Source: Reticulascus tulasneorum
Taxonomy: Eukaryota; Ascomycota; Sordariomycetes; Glomerellales; Reticulascaceae
DNA length: 64,000 bases
Reading direction: 5' to 3'
Assembly: GCA_001557505.1 (NCBI GenBank)
Contig: LSAX01000001.1
Location: 4,774,001-4,838,000, forward strand
How positions within the stretch are numbered: the first letter of the stretch is position 1; each line of letters opens with the position of its first letter. Both the position numbers and the translations under genes were made by a program. The notes beneath the pieces are model-generated. The model was not told where the DNA came from and did no database searches. It saw nothing but the letters and a program-made list of their open reading frames with translations. Below, piece after piece: positions 20,991-32,132 of the stretch.

Positions 20991-22765
20991 TAGCTGACCC
21001 TTCATCCATGATAACTCATCGCTTCATAATGTTTCTTTCGTGTATATAGCAAAATTTACAGGAACAAGATTTTCACGAATACATGACGGACGGATCTCCG
21101 GAATACAAGCAACCGAATGCACAAAAGGATGGTTATAGGCCAGGTTGATTAATTAGAATTTATAATGTGACTCTCGTCTTAAAAACTTACTTTACCTTCC
21201 TGGTCCCATCGTGCCTTTCTGCTGATTTGTTGCGGGGTCAGTAAGCCAACAATGGAATGCCTCGCATGTTCGGCTCACATCGTCTTGATTCCCGTACTAT
21301 CTATGTATCGAATCTACAGTAAATGGCAGTGGTGCGTGCAATACGTAGCGCAAATCACACCACCATCTGTAATCCCGCACTAGTAATTCAAGATGTGTCA
21401 GCGCGCAAGTCCATACGTAGTACCACTGAGTGAAGTGATCCTCCTTGCCGTGTTTCCGTCTTTACAATGAAGATTTAAAGAACGATGCAGACGATGCAAG
21501 TTCCGCTTACATGTTCGAGAGCCTCATCAATTCAAAATAGGACTTATGTCTACAAAAGTATATACGAGTATTGCCATGGACTGTTCTCAATATGCCGTCA
21601 TAACGGCTCCTTCAACCAGTAATTATTTGAAGAGCAGGTCTATTCTGAGAGCGATCGGATCATCCGGGATGCTGGCTGATTCAAATCGCTGCGAGCAGCA
21701 ATCTAAATGCTAATGCCGTGGGCTGATGTAAGAGACCATAGAATCTGGGATCTTCGATCAATTACCTTCAGGATCATATGAAACACCGGGCACCGTAAGG
21801 CTGATACCAAAAAAAACTGCTATTGTCAACACAGCATGTGACCCAGGATGCGCGAACTCCCACCACTTGGGTCATTCGGAACATCGGGTTCGGTACGCGG
21901 GATGGTACAGGATGCAGAGGCCGCCAGGTTAGTAGCCAGGCAGTGGAATCCGGGTCATGGTAATTTAATAAGATCAAATCAGCGCCTCTTTATGGCAGCA
22001 AGCTGAATTCCCAAAATTGTGTCACATTCAATATAAATCAATCTATCAAGGGCTCGCTCAGCTACCATGAGCCTCTTACCGCTCCTTTTACTTCATGCCG
22101 CGATGCGGGCATTACCTGGCAAGATGACCGGCACGCTCTGTAGATCAAGGCTTGTTTCCTTACAGCAACCATGTTACGAGGCGCACTAGGGCGCGGCACA
22201 TGGAATGTCAGCCTGGGGCTGCAGATCTGAATGTGTCGCATCTCATTGCTATGTAGTAGCTCACCATCACACAAAATGCCGCTCCCGATGCTGCACTCCA
22301 GGTTTACCTTGTCAGCAGGGGACCGTTCGTGGCTGAGATGGCTTGGATGGGCCCCCAGGATTGGTTGGACGGCACGAGTGGCTTGCAGTGGCTTCCAGTG
22401 GGAGCCCTTGGTTGACGAGTTTACGAGACTAGGATATTAACCGAAGCCAAATTCATACCAAAATAGACACGCCACGTGAGTGATAGCTCGTATTCCAGTT
22501 TGTGCGTCATGCGCTGCACGAACTTCGAGTCCTGAACATGGTTCTGGTCAAAAAACCAAGGTGTTGATCGTGGAAATGTGGTAGAGTCGGGTAATATTGA
22601 TCACCGCTTTGTTGCGCATTTGCGAGAGATGGAGGTGTATAAGAACGAACAGAGATCCCTACTGGGGATACGCTTCAATCGCAAAAGCTCATCTCAGATT
22701 ACAACTCACCACGAACCTTTTCCCGCCGTAGATTTCTTCCCTCCAATACAGCTCATCCGCTCAAT
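20991..22765. promoter_or_regulatory. Intergenic region with TATA box before the small secreted protein
   Basis: About 1.77 kb. Frames are short and without motifs. A TATA-like box (tataag) at 22638-22643 lies about 125 bp before the ATG at 22766. Nothing else was recognised. Confidence 0.45.
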
Positions 22766-23264
22766 ATGAAGTTCGCAGCCTCCATTTCCGCCGCTCTTGG
22801 CCTCGTCGCCGGCTCCATGGCAGCTCCCCTCGAGGAGCGTGATGTCCAAACAGTTCACTTGACATTCCATGGCGGGCCGGCCTCATATGAGTTGGCAATT
22901 CCAGCAGACGGAAGCATCCATTATACCAGTACGTACAGCCTTACATCCCATACTCCGGGCTTTAGCTGACAACCGTACAGATAGCGATATCTCAATCAAC
23001 ATAATTGATACTCCCGATTATAACGCCATCCCTCAATGTACCTTCTACACCAATGGCGAAAAGGAACTAGTGAACAGCATCACCCCGGACGGGCAACAAC
23101 ATGTTCTTGTGGGACCTCCGCAACCTATCACCGGCGTTAGTTGCCAAGGCATCTGTATTCCCGTCTATGGCCAGTGCTATGGCACCGACGGGCAATATAT
23201 CGGCCCTTGCTGCAACGGTTTCTGCGCTGCCACTCGTTGCCGCCCCTGGGTTCAACCTTCGTAA
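22766..23264 (+). CDS. Small secreted cysteine-rich protein (SSCRP type)
   Basis: Two exons, 22766-22928 and 22981-23264 (52-bp intron), give 148 residues. Residues 1-19 form a clear signal peptide (MKFAASISAALGLVAGSMA) followed by an ERD stretch that may be a KEX2-like or pro-region boundary. The mature protein has VQTVHLTFHGGPASYEL, DTPDYNAI and QCTFYTNG, then eight cysteines in all, most in the last 45 residues including an adjacent pair (GPCCNG). I recall closely similar small secreted proteins in many ascomycetes, with the segment VGPPQPITGVSC, but know of no established activity. Effector or cell-wall roles are possible. It has its own TATA box and stands apart from other genes. Confidence 0.78.
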
Positions 23265-23801
23265 TTGCTAGGCGCCAAATAAGATCGAGCGGTGTTACCT
23301 TCTAACATGACGTTGCGTTGTGGTCGTTGAGATTCAATCTCAAATATGGAGACAGGTATTCTGCAGATTCATTCCCTCACTCATTAGGTCAGATATGGGC
23401 GGTATTTCATTCTTCATTCGGTACACGGAAACATTAAGTGGCGTACGAATACATATGATCGGCGCAGATAGGTCATTTAGTTTTGCTTCATTTATACATA
23501 TCACTTAGTTGATTTAGAATGAGAGCTTTCACGCTTACTTTTTTGAATGAACAAGGCATAAATGGCAACTATGCATATTGGCCGTACACAAATTCCTCTG
23601 AAACTTACTGCTTAAATGAATCTGATTAATATGATAATGGCTGACTGCTCGGATTGATCTGACATCTGACGATGATATTTAGGTAGGTAGACTGCACTCT
23701 CTGCCATATAGCTTAGCAGCCTCTAAGCTTGCCTGCCCGAGGGCAAGAACAAACTCAAGTGGACAAGACATGGTGAGCTGCAAGGTGAAATCTCAGCCCC
23801 A
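23265..23801. other. Convergent intergenic region, no gene seen
   Basis: About 540 bp between the small secreted protein gene and the TAP-like peptidase gene, which end towards each other. AT-rich, with 3' ends presumed. Confidence 0.45.
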
Positions 23802-25625
23802 TCAGATCCCTAAAGGATACCTCCTCCAATCGTGTTGATGCGCATTGAACAGCTCCTGTTGCAATGCGAATGTGGCTTGCCAAGGATGGTCGTCCGCCTT
23901 GCAAACAGTCCCAGTCATCGGCAAGACACCGTGCTCCAGATAATCTTGAACGACCTTATTCGTACACTCGCTCGGGGATGAAATGGCGCAATGGCCCACA
24001 GAATCTTGAACCAGGACGGCCGAGCCAGGGTGGTTAGCAGACATGACGAACGCGTTAGCCAGTGGTGTGACTGGATCGAGTCTTGCGGACAGGAATAGCA
24101 ATGGCGCAGCCGGTTTCCCTTCCACTATCTTCGGGTCATGCTGGGGGGTCATAAAGGGTCCAGTGAAGCGCCACTTGGGTCGAATATGCCAGCCTGTGCA
24201 AACAAATCGGATGGCCGCCCAGTAAAACCCTATTGTGACTGACTGTGTCTTCAGCTCATTGACGTAGGATTCTAGGTATGGGATATCCAAATGCGTTGCG
24301 TCCTCACCGTCGCCGCAGAGGATGGCTTGACCTCCATCATCGCCAAGAGAAGCTGACGTGCTATTGGGGTGTGCGCATGCATCATCGAGTTTGGGAATTG
24401 AATCCTGCAAGCTGTCTACCAGCAAGGTAAAATTTCCCTCAAGAGCAGAATCCAGAGTCTTGGCTGCTCCTTCGAACATGGCTATTGGGCTGTATACGGG
24501 TCGTATGAGAACGCTGAGGATATCGTTACCGGTAATGACTGTGATTTTCTTGTCTTGCAGGAAGGATATCGGCTTGATGTCGGCCTGCGCAACTAAAGCA
24601 TCGACCCGGCCTTTGATATCCTGCCAAGCAGTATCGGAAGGCTTTGTCAAGGCACACTTCTTGCCCGCTTCAAAACAAGTTTCGAAGAAGTAGTCGACGA
24701 TTTTCTCCGTGTCCTGAAGATTCTTCAGCCATGTCTGCAAATGATGTCAGCAATGATTCCGGAACAGATGCTTAGGTAAACGCACGCCTGCCATATAGTC
24801 GTTTGCATCGGCAATACCGTCGACTATGAGACGGCCAACACGTCCGGGATACATGGAAGCAAAGGTGTTGCCCAGGATGCTGCCATACGAGAAACCCATG
24901 TACTGGATTCGGGCGACCTCCTTACTCCTGGTATGCATGGGTTGTTGTGATTCTCCTCGCCAGCCACGCGTCACTGCTGCCTCTGTGTGCCTAAGGTCGT
25001 CGATTTTATCAACCATCTCAACCATATCACGGACGACGGATGGAGTGGTTAAGAATCGAAGAATCGAGCCATTGACAGCGCCCTGCTCGCAAAGCTTTCC
25101 ATATCCCTCGGCTCTGGCATACTGCCTGCTTAAGACATCGAGTCCGGCATCCAGAGATCCAATATTACGAGTCTGAAGCATTGAGGTGCCACGCGCAAAG
25201 TAGCTTCCGAAACAGTTCGCATTGGGAGAGGTGCGGCCAACTCCTCTGGGATCCCAGCTGAGGACTTCATATTTCCTCGCACCACTGACGATACCTCTGA
25301 TTTGATGGCCCCGTCGGAGCATAAATTCCACACCAGAGCCTCCAGGTCCGCCCGGGTTAGTGAAGATTGTGCCTCCGAAAGATGGATCATCGTCCGAGAC
25401 AGTTGCTGGCAGCTTCATGATAGCGATCGCGACAGTGTGCTCATTCGTCTCATCTTGCCAGTCGAGCGGCACGATGAGCCTAGCGCATTTGTATTCATCG
25501 TAGCATGAGTGGTACTTGAGAGTCGAAGACGGTGATAATTTCTCCCAATCGAAGTCGTCGAGCTTTGCTGCCCTTGTACAACTCGAGATGCCAAGCAGCA
25601 GGGTGAAATAGTGCCGTGAAATCAT
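23802..25625 (-). CDS. Secreted TAP-like alpha/beta hydrolase (proline/tripeptidyl aminopeptidase type)
   Basis: Two exons, 25625-24786 and 24734-23802 (51-bp intron), give 590 residues. A signal peptide is present (MISRHYFTLLLGISSCTRAA). The N-terminal half has the family opening C..Y.CA.L.VPLDW and the oxyanion-hole run NPGGPGGSG, then WDPRGVGRTSP. The nucleophile elbow is MGFSYGS. The C-terminal TAP domain carries ARLDPVTPLANA (Asp) and SVGHCAISSPS (His), so the catalytic triad is complete. Fungal members are secreted serine peptidases or esterases related to bacterial SlpD/E and tripeptidyl aminopeptidases, acting on short peptides. It probably supports extracellular peptide use together with the subtilase at 56.3 kb. 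Confidence 0.87.
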
Positions 25626-26160
25626 GGCCCCCGCTTCGTAGTGCCGGCGAATTTGACGAACGGGGCTCTGTCAAGCTAGTTACGAGGTGGGTATCAGGAC
25701 ATAGATGAAGGATCAAGTACTGGAATAGAACATAGAACCTCAAATGGAGCTGAGGCGGCTGTCTTTTGTTCTACGATGCAGGATACAGATTACGCGTCTG
25801 GAATATTCTTATCGATCCCCAACCCCGCCTGTTTTCGTGGGAAGGTCAGTCTGCTCACCCCCCTGAATACCAACAATCTTCGCCAATTATAGGCCCTGCT
25901 GGACTCAGTGTGGGGGTGACAGATCCGTCGCAACCGATCACCCATGGGGCGTGCACGATTTAGGAAGGCGGCTAGGCATTTTAATATCTTACGTAGTAGC
26001 AAGAATTCATTCATATATATGGGATATCGGAAGAAACGTGCAGCCACGGTGGCGGCTGGAGAAGCCAGGAATCGCGAATTATCTGTAGTCTTAACTTATG
26101 TTTAAAATCCAGGACGGTAATCAGGCAAACTGCTATCATACATGGAAAGAAAGGAGTGCT
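25626..26160. other. Intergenic region, no gene seen
   Basis: About 530 bp between two minus-strand genes: the peptidase promoter and the 3' end of the MDR gene. Nothing further was recognised. Confidence 0.4.
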
Positions 26161-27189
26161 CTATTCGCCAGAAACCCTGATCAGAAGAGATCCTACACCA
26201 GTGCCGCCCGCCGCATATTGGCGGTGGGCCTCTTGTATGTCCTCCAAATCCCATATCTTCTTGATCGGGACAGTAATCTTGCCAGCTTCCAACAAGCCAA
26301 ACAAGGCGAGCAAGTTGGGCACAAATACAGCATCGTCCCGAGAGATATAGTAGAACCGAGTGGACTTGCCGCAGAACGGCGCCATTCCTCTTGCCAGCAA
26401 CTTTACCGTCGGAACAATGACCGATCTCGGCTTCGAGGTTTCGTTGAAAGAGTCAAGATTGCCTCCGAATCCCACGAGCACAGCATCCGATGCCAGGATG
26501 GAGAACGACTCGTCCCAGCTCTCGAATCCCAGCGAATCAAAGACTGCGTGAGCACCGCCAATATCAGTCATTGCCTTGATCCAATCCTTGTTGCTATAGA
26601 CGAATGGCCGCCCTCCCTGCTCGATAATGGCCTTGTGGTTTCGCTCCGATGCTGTACCGTACACCTCGGCGCCTTGCAACTGGCTAAGCTTCATAACGGC
26701 ATAGCCCACCGCACCACTCATGCCGTGCACAAACACCCGCTGGCCCTTGGTGACCTTTGCCGACTGCATCACCATGGCGTATGCGGTGTTCCAATCAAGT
26801 ATCAGAGCCGTCGCTTGCTGGAGATTAATGCCGTTGGGGATTCCGACCAGGTATTTCTCGGGCAGATTGACAAGCTCGGCCTCGGCGTCATATACTGTCA
26901 TACAAGCCACGACATCACCAGCGGAGAATTTGGAACATCCTTCGCCGTTGGCCACGACTTTACCAACAAGGCAGTATCCCGGAGTGAGGGGCGCGCTCTT
27001 TTGCATGGGATAAATGCCTTTGCGCATGTTTATGTCTGAGCCGGAGAACCCCGAGTAGATAGTTGAAACCTGGACATTGCTTGCTGACGGCGGGCCGATA
27101 TGGTCCTCGATGACATGCACTTTGGATGCATCGCCAAATTCTGTGATGACAGCTTTACGAATGGCAGTGTTCGTTGTGGTGGGAGACAT
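26161..27189 (-). CDS. MDR-superfamily oxidoreductase (quinone reductase-like)
   Basis: An intronless frame of 342 residues from ATG 27187-27189. It has the GroES-like N-terminal domain (KAVITEFGD, SGSDINMRKGIYP, PGYCLVGKVVANG) and a Rossmann domain with VFVHGMSGAVGYAVMKLSQLQGAEVYGTAS, where GAVGYA is the nucleotide loop of NADPH:quinone oxidoreductases and enoyl reductases. The zinc ligands of true alcohol dehydrogenases are absent, so it is a zinc-independent MDR that probably reduces a quinone or activated double bond using NADPH. Cytosolic. The frame continues upstream without a clear ATG before 27189 that would be preferred. A TATAAA on the minus strand at 27319-27324 supports the chosen start. 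Confidence 0.85.
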   Translation of the reverse strand: MSPTTTNTAIRKAVITEFGDASKVHVIEDHIGPPSASNVQVSTIYSGFSGSDINMRKGIYPMQKSAPLTPGYCLVGKVVANGEGCSKFSAGDVVACMTVYDAEAELVNLPEKYLVGIPNGINLQQATALILDWNTAYAMVMQSAKVTKGQRVFVHGMSGAVGYAVMKLSQLQGAEVYGTASERNHKAIIEQGGRPFVYSNKDWIKAMTDIGGAHAVFDSLGFESWDESFSILASDAVLVGFGGNLDSFNETSKPRSVIVPTVKLLARGMAPFCGKSTRFYYISRDDAVFVPNLLALFGLLEAGKITVPIKKIWDLEDIQEAHRQYAAGGTGVGSLLIRVSGE

Positions 27190-28425
27190 TGCTGAGCAAC
27201 TGATGCTCGAGGGGATTTTGAATGTGTGAATAGTTGGGACGGGCAATCGAAGGAGGAAGATCTTGGCCTGAGTGGAGCGGAAAGAACCCACCAAGCTACT
27301 GTCGGCGGATCTCACATCTTTATAGGAACATTGGCACTTGCGTACCGGCGTCAAAGCATCTCCGGCTTGTTGAGATTCCGGTGCAGAGTCGACAAGATTG
27401 AACCTATTCAAAGTCTAGGTATCTGCATTTACGCGGACTCGAATGCGCGCTAGCCTTTAAGAGCATTAGCGCCTCATTTTAAGGAGGAAGGGGCGCGGCC
27501 GGATTCCACTCCGCTTTTCCCTTCCTCCAAAATGTACTCGCCGCAGACGCGTAACGGAGTCGGGGCATTTATTCGTGACACACAGGCACAAGCCCAAGTC
27601 ATCTGCATGCCCGAAGCAGGTCGCAGGGACAACAATTCTCCCTTCGCGCGCCTCCAGGCCTGCGCGATATCTCTACATCAAAGTGCCCATCGCGAATTGA
27701 ATGTACGATGCGCATCCGATGCTACGCACATCCCTACGCCGAATATCGAAGGATGACTGCTGCGGCGGTAAGATGCGGGCGAAGGAGCTAATCAACACCA
27801 AGCAATTTCTACTCGCGCGTTGACTCCAAGATGCGAAGCCCGAGTCTAAAAATCTTGTCCCTAGATTCCAGATCATGGACCATTCCTGCGCAGCTACCTC
27901 TTCAATGGCCACGCTAACGCAGAGATCCCCGACCTCGATCATATGCCTCTCTCATACTTAGCTTCTAGTCCATAGATTTGTGTGTCGATAAAGGGCGGTG
28001 TGGAGAGAAGCTGGGAGATATGAGGTGGCAAGATAACATACTTGCCATAGCATATACAGAGTTTGCTGAATGCGGGAATTGGCCACAGCCTTGGAAGACT
28101 CGATGGGCGGCGAGGTTGTCATAACCTGCTTAATCATAACTACGTAGGCGTAGAAGAGCATGATTTTGATAGCAAATATATACTGCTGGAGCATGTGGAG
28201 TGGGCTTAGGTATTCTAGCAACTCTCAAGGTGGACATGCGGATGGTTGCCGCCGGTGAGGGTGATGCCATGACACTAGTAAATCCAACCTGATTAGTCTA
28301 ATACTACTGCTATTCTCCAAGTGCTTGCTACAGATCCCATTTCTAAGGTATACGACTGAAGCTACCAATCCCTCGTTTGCAATCCGCAATAGTCCTCTCC
28401 TGGGTGGCTCGCATATTGCGCAACA
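27190..28425. other. Intergenic region with unassigned frames
   Basis: About 1.2 kb. It includes the MDR promoter. Two minus-strand frames (27673-27942 and 27958-28221) look slightly protein-like and could flank an intron, with a GTATGT donor after LYMLWQ. They match no family I know and lack a good start, so I do not call a gene. Confidence 0.35.
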
Positions 28426-29402
28426 TCAGTTCGGCAAGCCCAGCTTCTCTCCCCGGACCAACAACGCAATCGTTGACCCTTCTCGCACTTTAAACGCCTC
28501 CACACCGCAGACAGTGAGTATCGCAGCAATTGCATAAGCGTGGACTGTGAGTGAGAGGCACGAGCCCGAATTCGTCGAGAAAATCTCCTCTAGGATCTTC
28601 TGCTTTCTCGCATTGTGCTCCTCGTCCGTCTCCCAACGATCTGCATTCCAAAGGAGATCCTCTTCTGAGAACGATGGGTCAATGACATAGGATGGGTATT
28701 GAGATTCGATCCACGTTCTACTGCTCCTCCTGTCGCACGTGTGATCCGTCAACCGTTCTCTGAGCAGCTCTTTCACAACAGGTCGGAATTCCTTGCCAGA
28801 CTGTTGCACAAGGTCAGTGAAGACAAGTTTAGTAGTCTCCAGACACCGAGCTAACGGGCTGGTGTAAATGGTCGCAGGTAGAGGGACGTGCCCTTCCGCG
28901 ACAGCTGCGATCCAGAACCTGCCGAGGTCTTTGGCTTGCTGAATGCCCTCATCGAGCAGGTGGGCATCAGCCCAAACCACCGGTTTGCCATCACTATCCG
29001 TAGTACCTTCTAGGCGAGACCAGTGGTTCTACAATCGAGGAATTAGCTGGGCACTCGGATCTGAGACTCTGTGTGACTTGCATCCCATGCATCCCTTCCC
29101 ACTTTAGCTTCCTGCTCATTGTGGTAACCACGGCCATGCCTCGTCAAGAAGATCACTTTATATGACACATTGTCGGGACTGTTCTTATTCAGTAAGTCGA
29201 CGTGGGCGTTAAATCGCTCCCATGGCAACTTGGCTTTAAGATTGGGATCCACGTCAACGTCCTCGTATGGGCGGTCAAGGAGTCCAAAGTTTGCCTGGGT
29301 AGTGGCCTTCAGAGCCGGGCTCACGCTAGCGACTTGAGTGTAGTCTACGAAGTACTGAGGCAAGCTCTGGAATTTGTAGGAAGAAGCCATCGGAGCGTTC
29401 AT
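28426..29402 (-). CDS. Histidine phosphatase-superfamily (phosphoglycerate mutase-like) protein
   Basis: Two exons, 29402-29082 and 29028-28426, give 307 residues. The catalytic RHG motif is at 88-90 (FLTRHGRGYHN), followed by an HN...EAK segment as in the yeast Pmu1-like group. Later come DAHLLDEGIQQA, the YTSPLARCLET motif with a second Arg, and an LTVHAYA segment in the place of the second catalytic His. This is the full histidine-phosphatase order. Such proteins hydrolyse small phosphate esters or are orphan phosphatases; true glycolytic mutase activity is unlikely. The 53-bp intron appears to use a GC donor (GCAAGT), because no GT donor of normal length restores AWD followed by NHWSRLEG. 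Cytosolic; substrate unknown. Confidence 0.82.
29029..29081 (-). other. Probable GC-AG intron
   Basis: On the minus strand this 53-bp interval begins GCAAGT and ends TGTAG, with a gctaat branch-like sequence inside. Using it, exon phases agree and the joined residues WDNHWSRLEG fit the family. The nearest GT donors give either a 26-bp intron, a frame shift or loss of conserved residues. Confidence 0.6.
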
Positions 29403-29958
29403 CTGCGTACCTACAGATTCAACTGATATGCACCGGAAAGTATGTGTGAAGCCCGTCCTGGATGTTGAGTTGCGGGGTGATGCAAGGATGAAAATCGGTT
29501 AGGACGGTTTTGGTGGGGTCCCCCCCCTGCTATCCGAAGGGCCGCACCAGACATCATCTAAACACCCCCATCCACGAATCTGACCTCCAGCCCAAGTCTA
29601 CGCACGCCCACATGAATATAAGCCACTAATAATGAAGCAATTAAGTAGCTCCCCAGTGTAGTAGCGCGTAGCACCCAATCTTAGAACCTTTCTCCCATTG
29701 CTTTGAATGACTGAAAGAGTTTCAAAATCTGGACTTGGGACCAATCCTTGAGGGTAGCTCTGGCCTAACTCCCAATATCCTTGGTTACGTGCTGCCCTTT
29801 TCCTAATAGGTGTGAGGACCCTCAGATTCCGTCCATACTTGTTTGCATGTACGCTGATGGCTGAATTGGGAGGAGGCTCTAAGTCATACTGATGATGTAA
29901 GATCGAAATCCCAACCTCAACCCTTTCCTCGTGTTTTGTTTCGCCAAAGAATTCCGAT
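29403..29958. other. Intergenic region, no gene seen
   Basis: About 560 bp. It holds the promoter of the histidine-phosphatase gene and the 3' end of the cyclase gene. A minus-strand frame at 29598-30008 overlaps the cyclase end and has no recognisable motif. An eight-C run is at 29520-29527. Confidence 0.4.
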
Positions 29959-31096
29959 TTAGAAAATCGCGAGAGCATTTGGCGGAGACCCCACAAGGCA
30001 CGCGACATTTAGTGGTGCGGATGTCAGCATGAAGCTGTATCTACCTTTCTCTTTGCAGTACGCAGATAACCGGCTCAAGTCCCACAGTTCTCCAATGGGC
30101 ATGCCGAATAAACTGAGAAGCCACGGATGCAGTACTTCGCAAGGCCAGAAGTTAGAGATCTGATAATGAGAATGGCGACCAGAACTCACCAAGTTCGTGC
30201 CCTTCACCGACAGTTCCATCCGGCTTCAATGGGGGGTATGCCTCGAACGCGTTGCAGTCTGACGCAACGGCTGCGAAGTGTTTGTTCCAGAACCATTTCG
30301 CCGTCTCTACTGTGCCGCTCATCCCTGAAAGTGTCACTTGCGCCATCTTCATCATCGATTCAGGAGTCATGTTCTCGATAACTTCAGTCACGCCTGTCCG
30401 GAGGATGAGAACATCACCGTATTTGAACTCGACACCCTGATGCTCAGCGACCTCCACAATCTCGTCTACCGTGATGCGATGCCCGTCAAAGGGATGATAT
30501 TCCGTCCCTTTCTCATCGCGCCACGCTTTATAGTCAATGAGAACACCACGTCCGACCAGGCCGCCCCGCGAATGCCAGTGGTCCAATGTCGGCATGGCAT
30601 TTTTCGAAGTTGTATCACCGTTGAGGAGCTCTTTCGAGGGCTTCACTCCATTGTATGCAAGCCCAGTTGGTTGGTGCTGCCAGTGAACCAAACTATCCCA
30701 TTGGCTGCTTCCTTGGGTATTGAATTCAACTTCGTCATCCCAGCCTTGGGCAGTGCCCAAGTGAAGGTCTTGAAGTGTGTGGACAATGTGGGCAGGTTTC
30801 CGCCGACCTGGGATTGGCAATTTTGCCTGCGCATTCAGTGGCCAGCTACAGAAGTTAACATCATTGGATGACTGCCTGGGGCCTCCAAAACCCAGTGTGC
30901 GGTGAGCTTACTTCAGAGAAATAGAGATACCGTCCTTTACTTCTGCTGCCGCACCTCTCACGACATCAGGAGTGAGGAGATTCAGGGTTCCATAGACGTC
31001 CTTCTTGTCGCCGCTGTCAAAGATTCCCCAGGCACATCCCTGTGGCATGCCCTCTACCGGGGGGAGGTCATCAAAATCCGGGATGCTTGCCATCAT
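29959..31096 (-). CDS. Cyclase-family metal hydrolase (kynurenine formamidase-like fold)
   Basis: Three exons, 31096-30912, 30845-30190 and 30134-29959 (introns 66 and 55 bp), give 338 residues. The N-terminus (DFDDLPPVEGMPQGCAWG, then YGTLNLLTP) and the region SSQWDSLVHWQHQ correspond to the fungal branch of the putative cyclase family (PF04199), where QWD.L.H carries metal ligands. GDVLILRTG follows, and the end reads PWLLSLFGMPIGELWDLSRL then SPPNALAIF, typical of this family. Bacterial relatives hydrolyse N-formylkynurenine or isatin; fungal members are mostly uncharacterised. Two ATG codons are adjacent (31096 and 31093). The BVMO gene 1 kb away is divergent, so a shared pathway is possible but unproven. 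Confidence 0.82.
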
Positions 31097-32132
31097 ACGA
31101 GAGATGCAGACCGATCGCGAATACGAGACTCGACGAGCCTGGGTGATAGGTCAATATATAGAACGCCCACAGGACTTTGGCTCTAATAGAAGTGGGGGTA
31201 GAATTTTGTGACGCGCTCAATTAATACTACGTAGCACGGGACGCAGCAGGACTGAGGCACTGCAGTGATGTCTCGTTTATTGATACCAAAATGGTAATCT
31301 ACCACCCAAGATCGTCATGCGCGGGGAAACCTGCCAAGCAACAAAGAGGAGTTGGTTGCCATGTTATACACGCAGAATCGTTAATCTCTTTATGCATGTT
31401 GGATCTTATCCCGCAACCCTCATACCAACTGGAACTCTGTCCACTCCACATCTTTTGGATATCAATGATATCATTCGTTCTCCCAGGGGTCTCGCAGCCG
31501 GCATGCCGCAGCCACGTCCGAACCACGGCCAGTGTTGCATAAATCACCGAACCGCTTTCGTTTCTGCCTCCAAAACTGTGTCAACGAAATAAATATTACT
31601 ACCTACCCCGCAGAATATACTTATCGACCAGTACTTTTGTAGCGAGTGGCTCCTCTCTGTCGCTAGAATCGGCGAGGCACATGGACCAGCCAAGCATCTA
31701 ATTGTCGCAATTCAAGACTCAGGATAAAGAATCAACCTCGGCGTGGCGGCTCTCGCGCCCTTACACTCTTTCCCTTTTCCCAGCAAGGTTACATTGACTT
31801 TGACCTGGTCTGGCCAGACATACGTGGCCCATACATCCCTTTTTCAACGCGCGCACCAATGTCGCCCAGAGAAAGACCAGGCCCCGCTTAACTTGCCTCT
31901 AATCTGCCTTGGACTTTTCCATATTTAAGCTACATATCTTCGCGTGCATATCTAGGCAAGCAAGAATCCAGATCTTGCGGACCTGCTCCGATTATTCGAG
32001 TTGCACAGTTCGCTATATCCAACGCCGAACTGATATACAAGCATCCATTATCCCGACCAGTTTACATATCTATATTCTGCCTCTCCACCAAATATCACGT
32101 GGAACACCAAGGAAATCACTATTGTGCTCGAT
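31097..32132. promoter_or_regulatory. Divergent intergenic region, cyclase gene/BVMO gene
   Basis: About 1.04 kb between two divergent start codons; it must contain both promoters. The last 250 bp before the BVMO ATG are AT-rich with a tatttaag at about 31921. No gene is supported. Confidence 0.45.

Noticed and set aside
26098..27039. 313-codon plus-strand frame
   Set aside because: It lies opposite the MDR oxidoreductase, which has clear domain motifs; this frame has none and starts without a promoter-like context.
27673..28221. Two minus-strand frames that could be exons of one gene
   Set aside because: A plausible donor exists, but no start codon, no family motif and no downstream continuation could be found.
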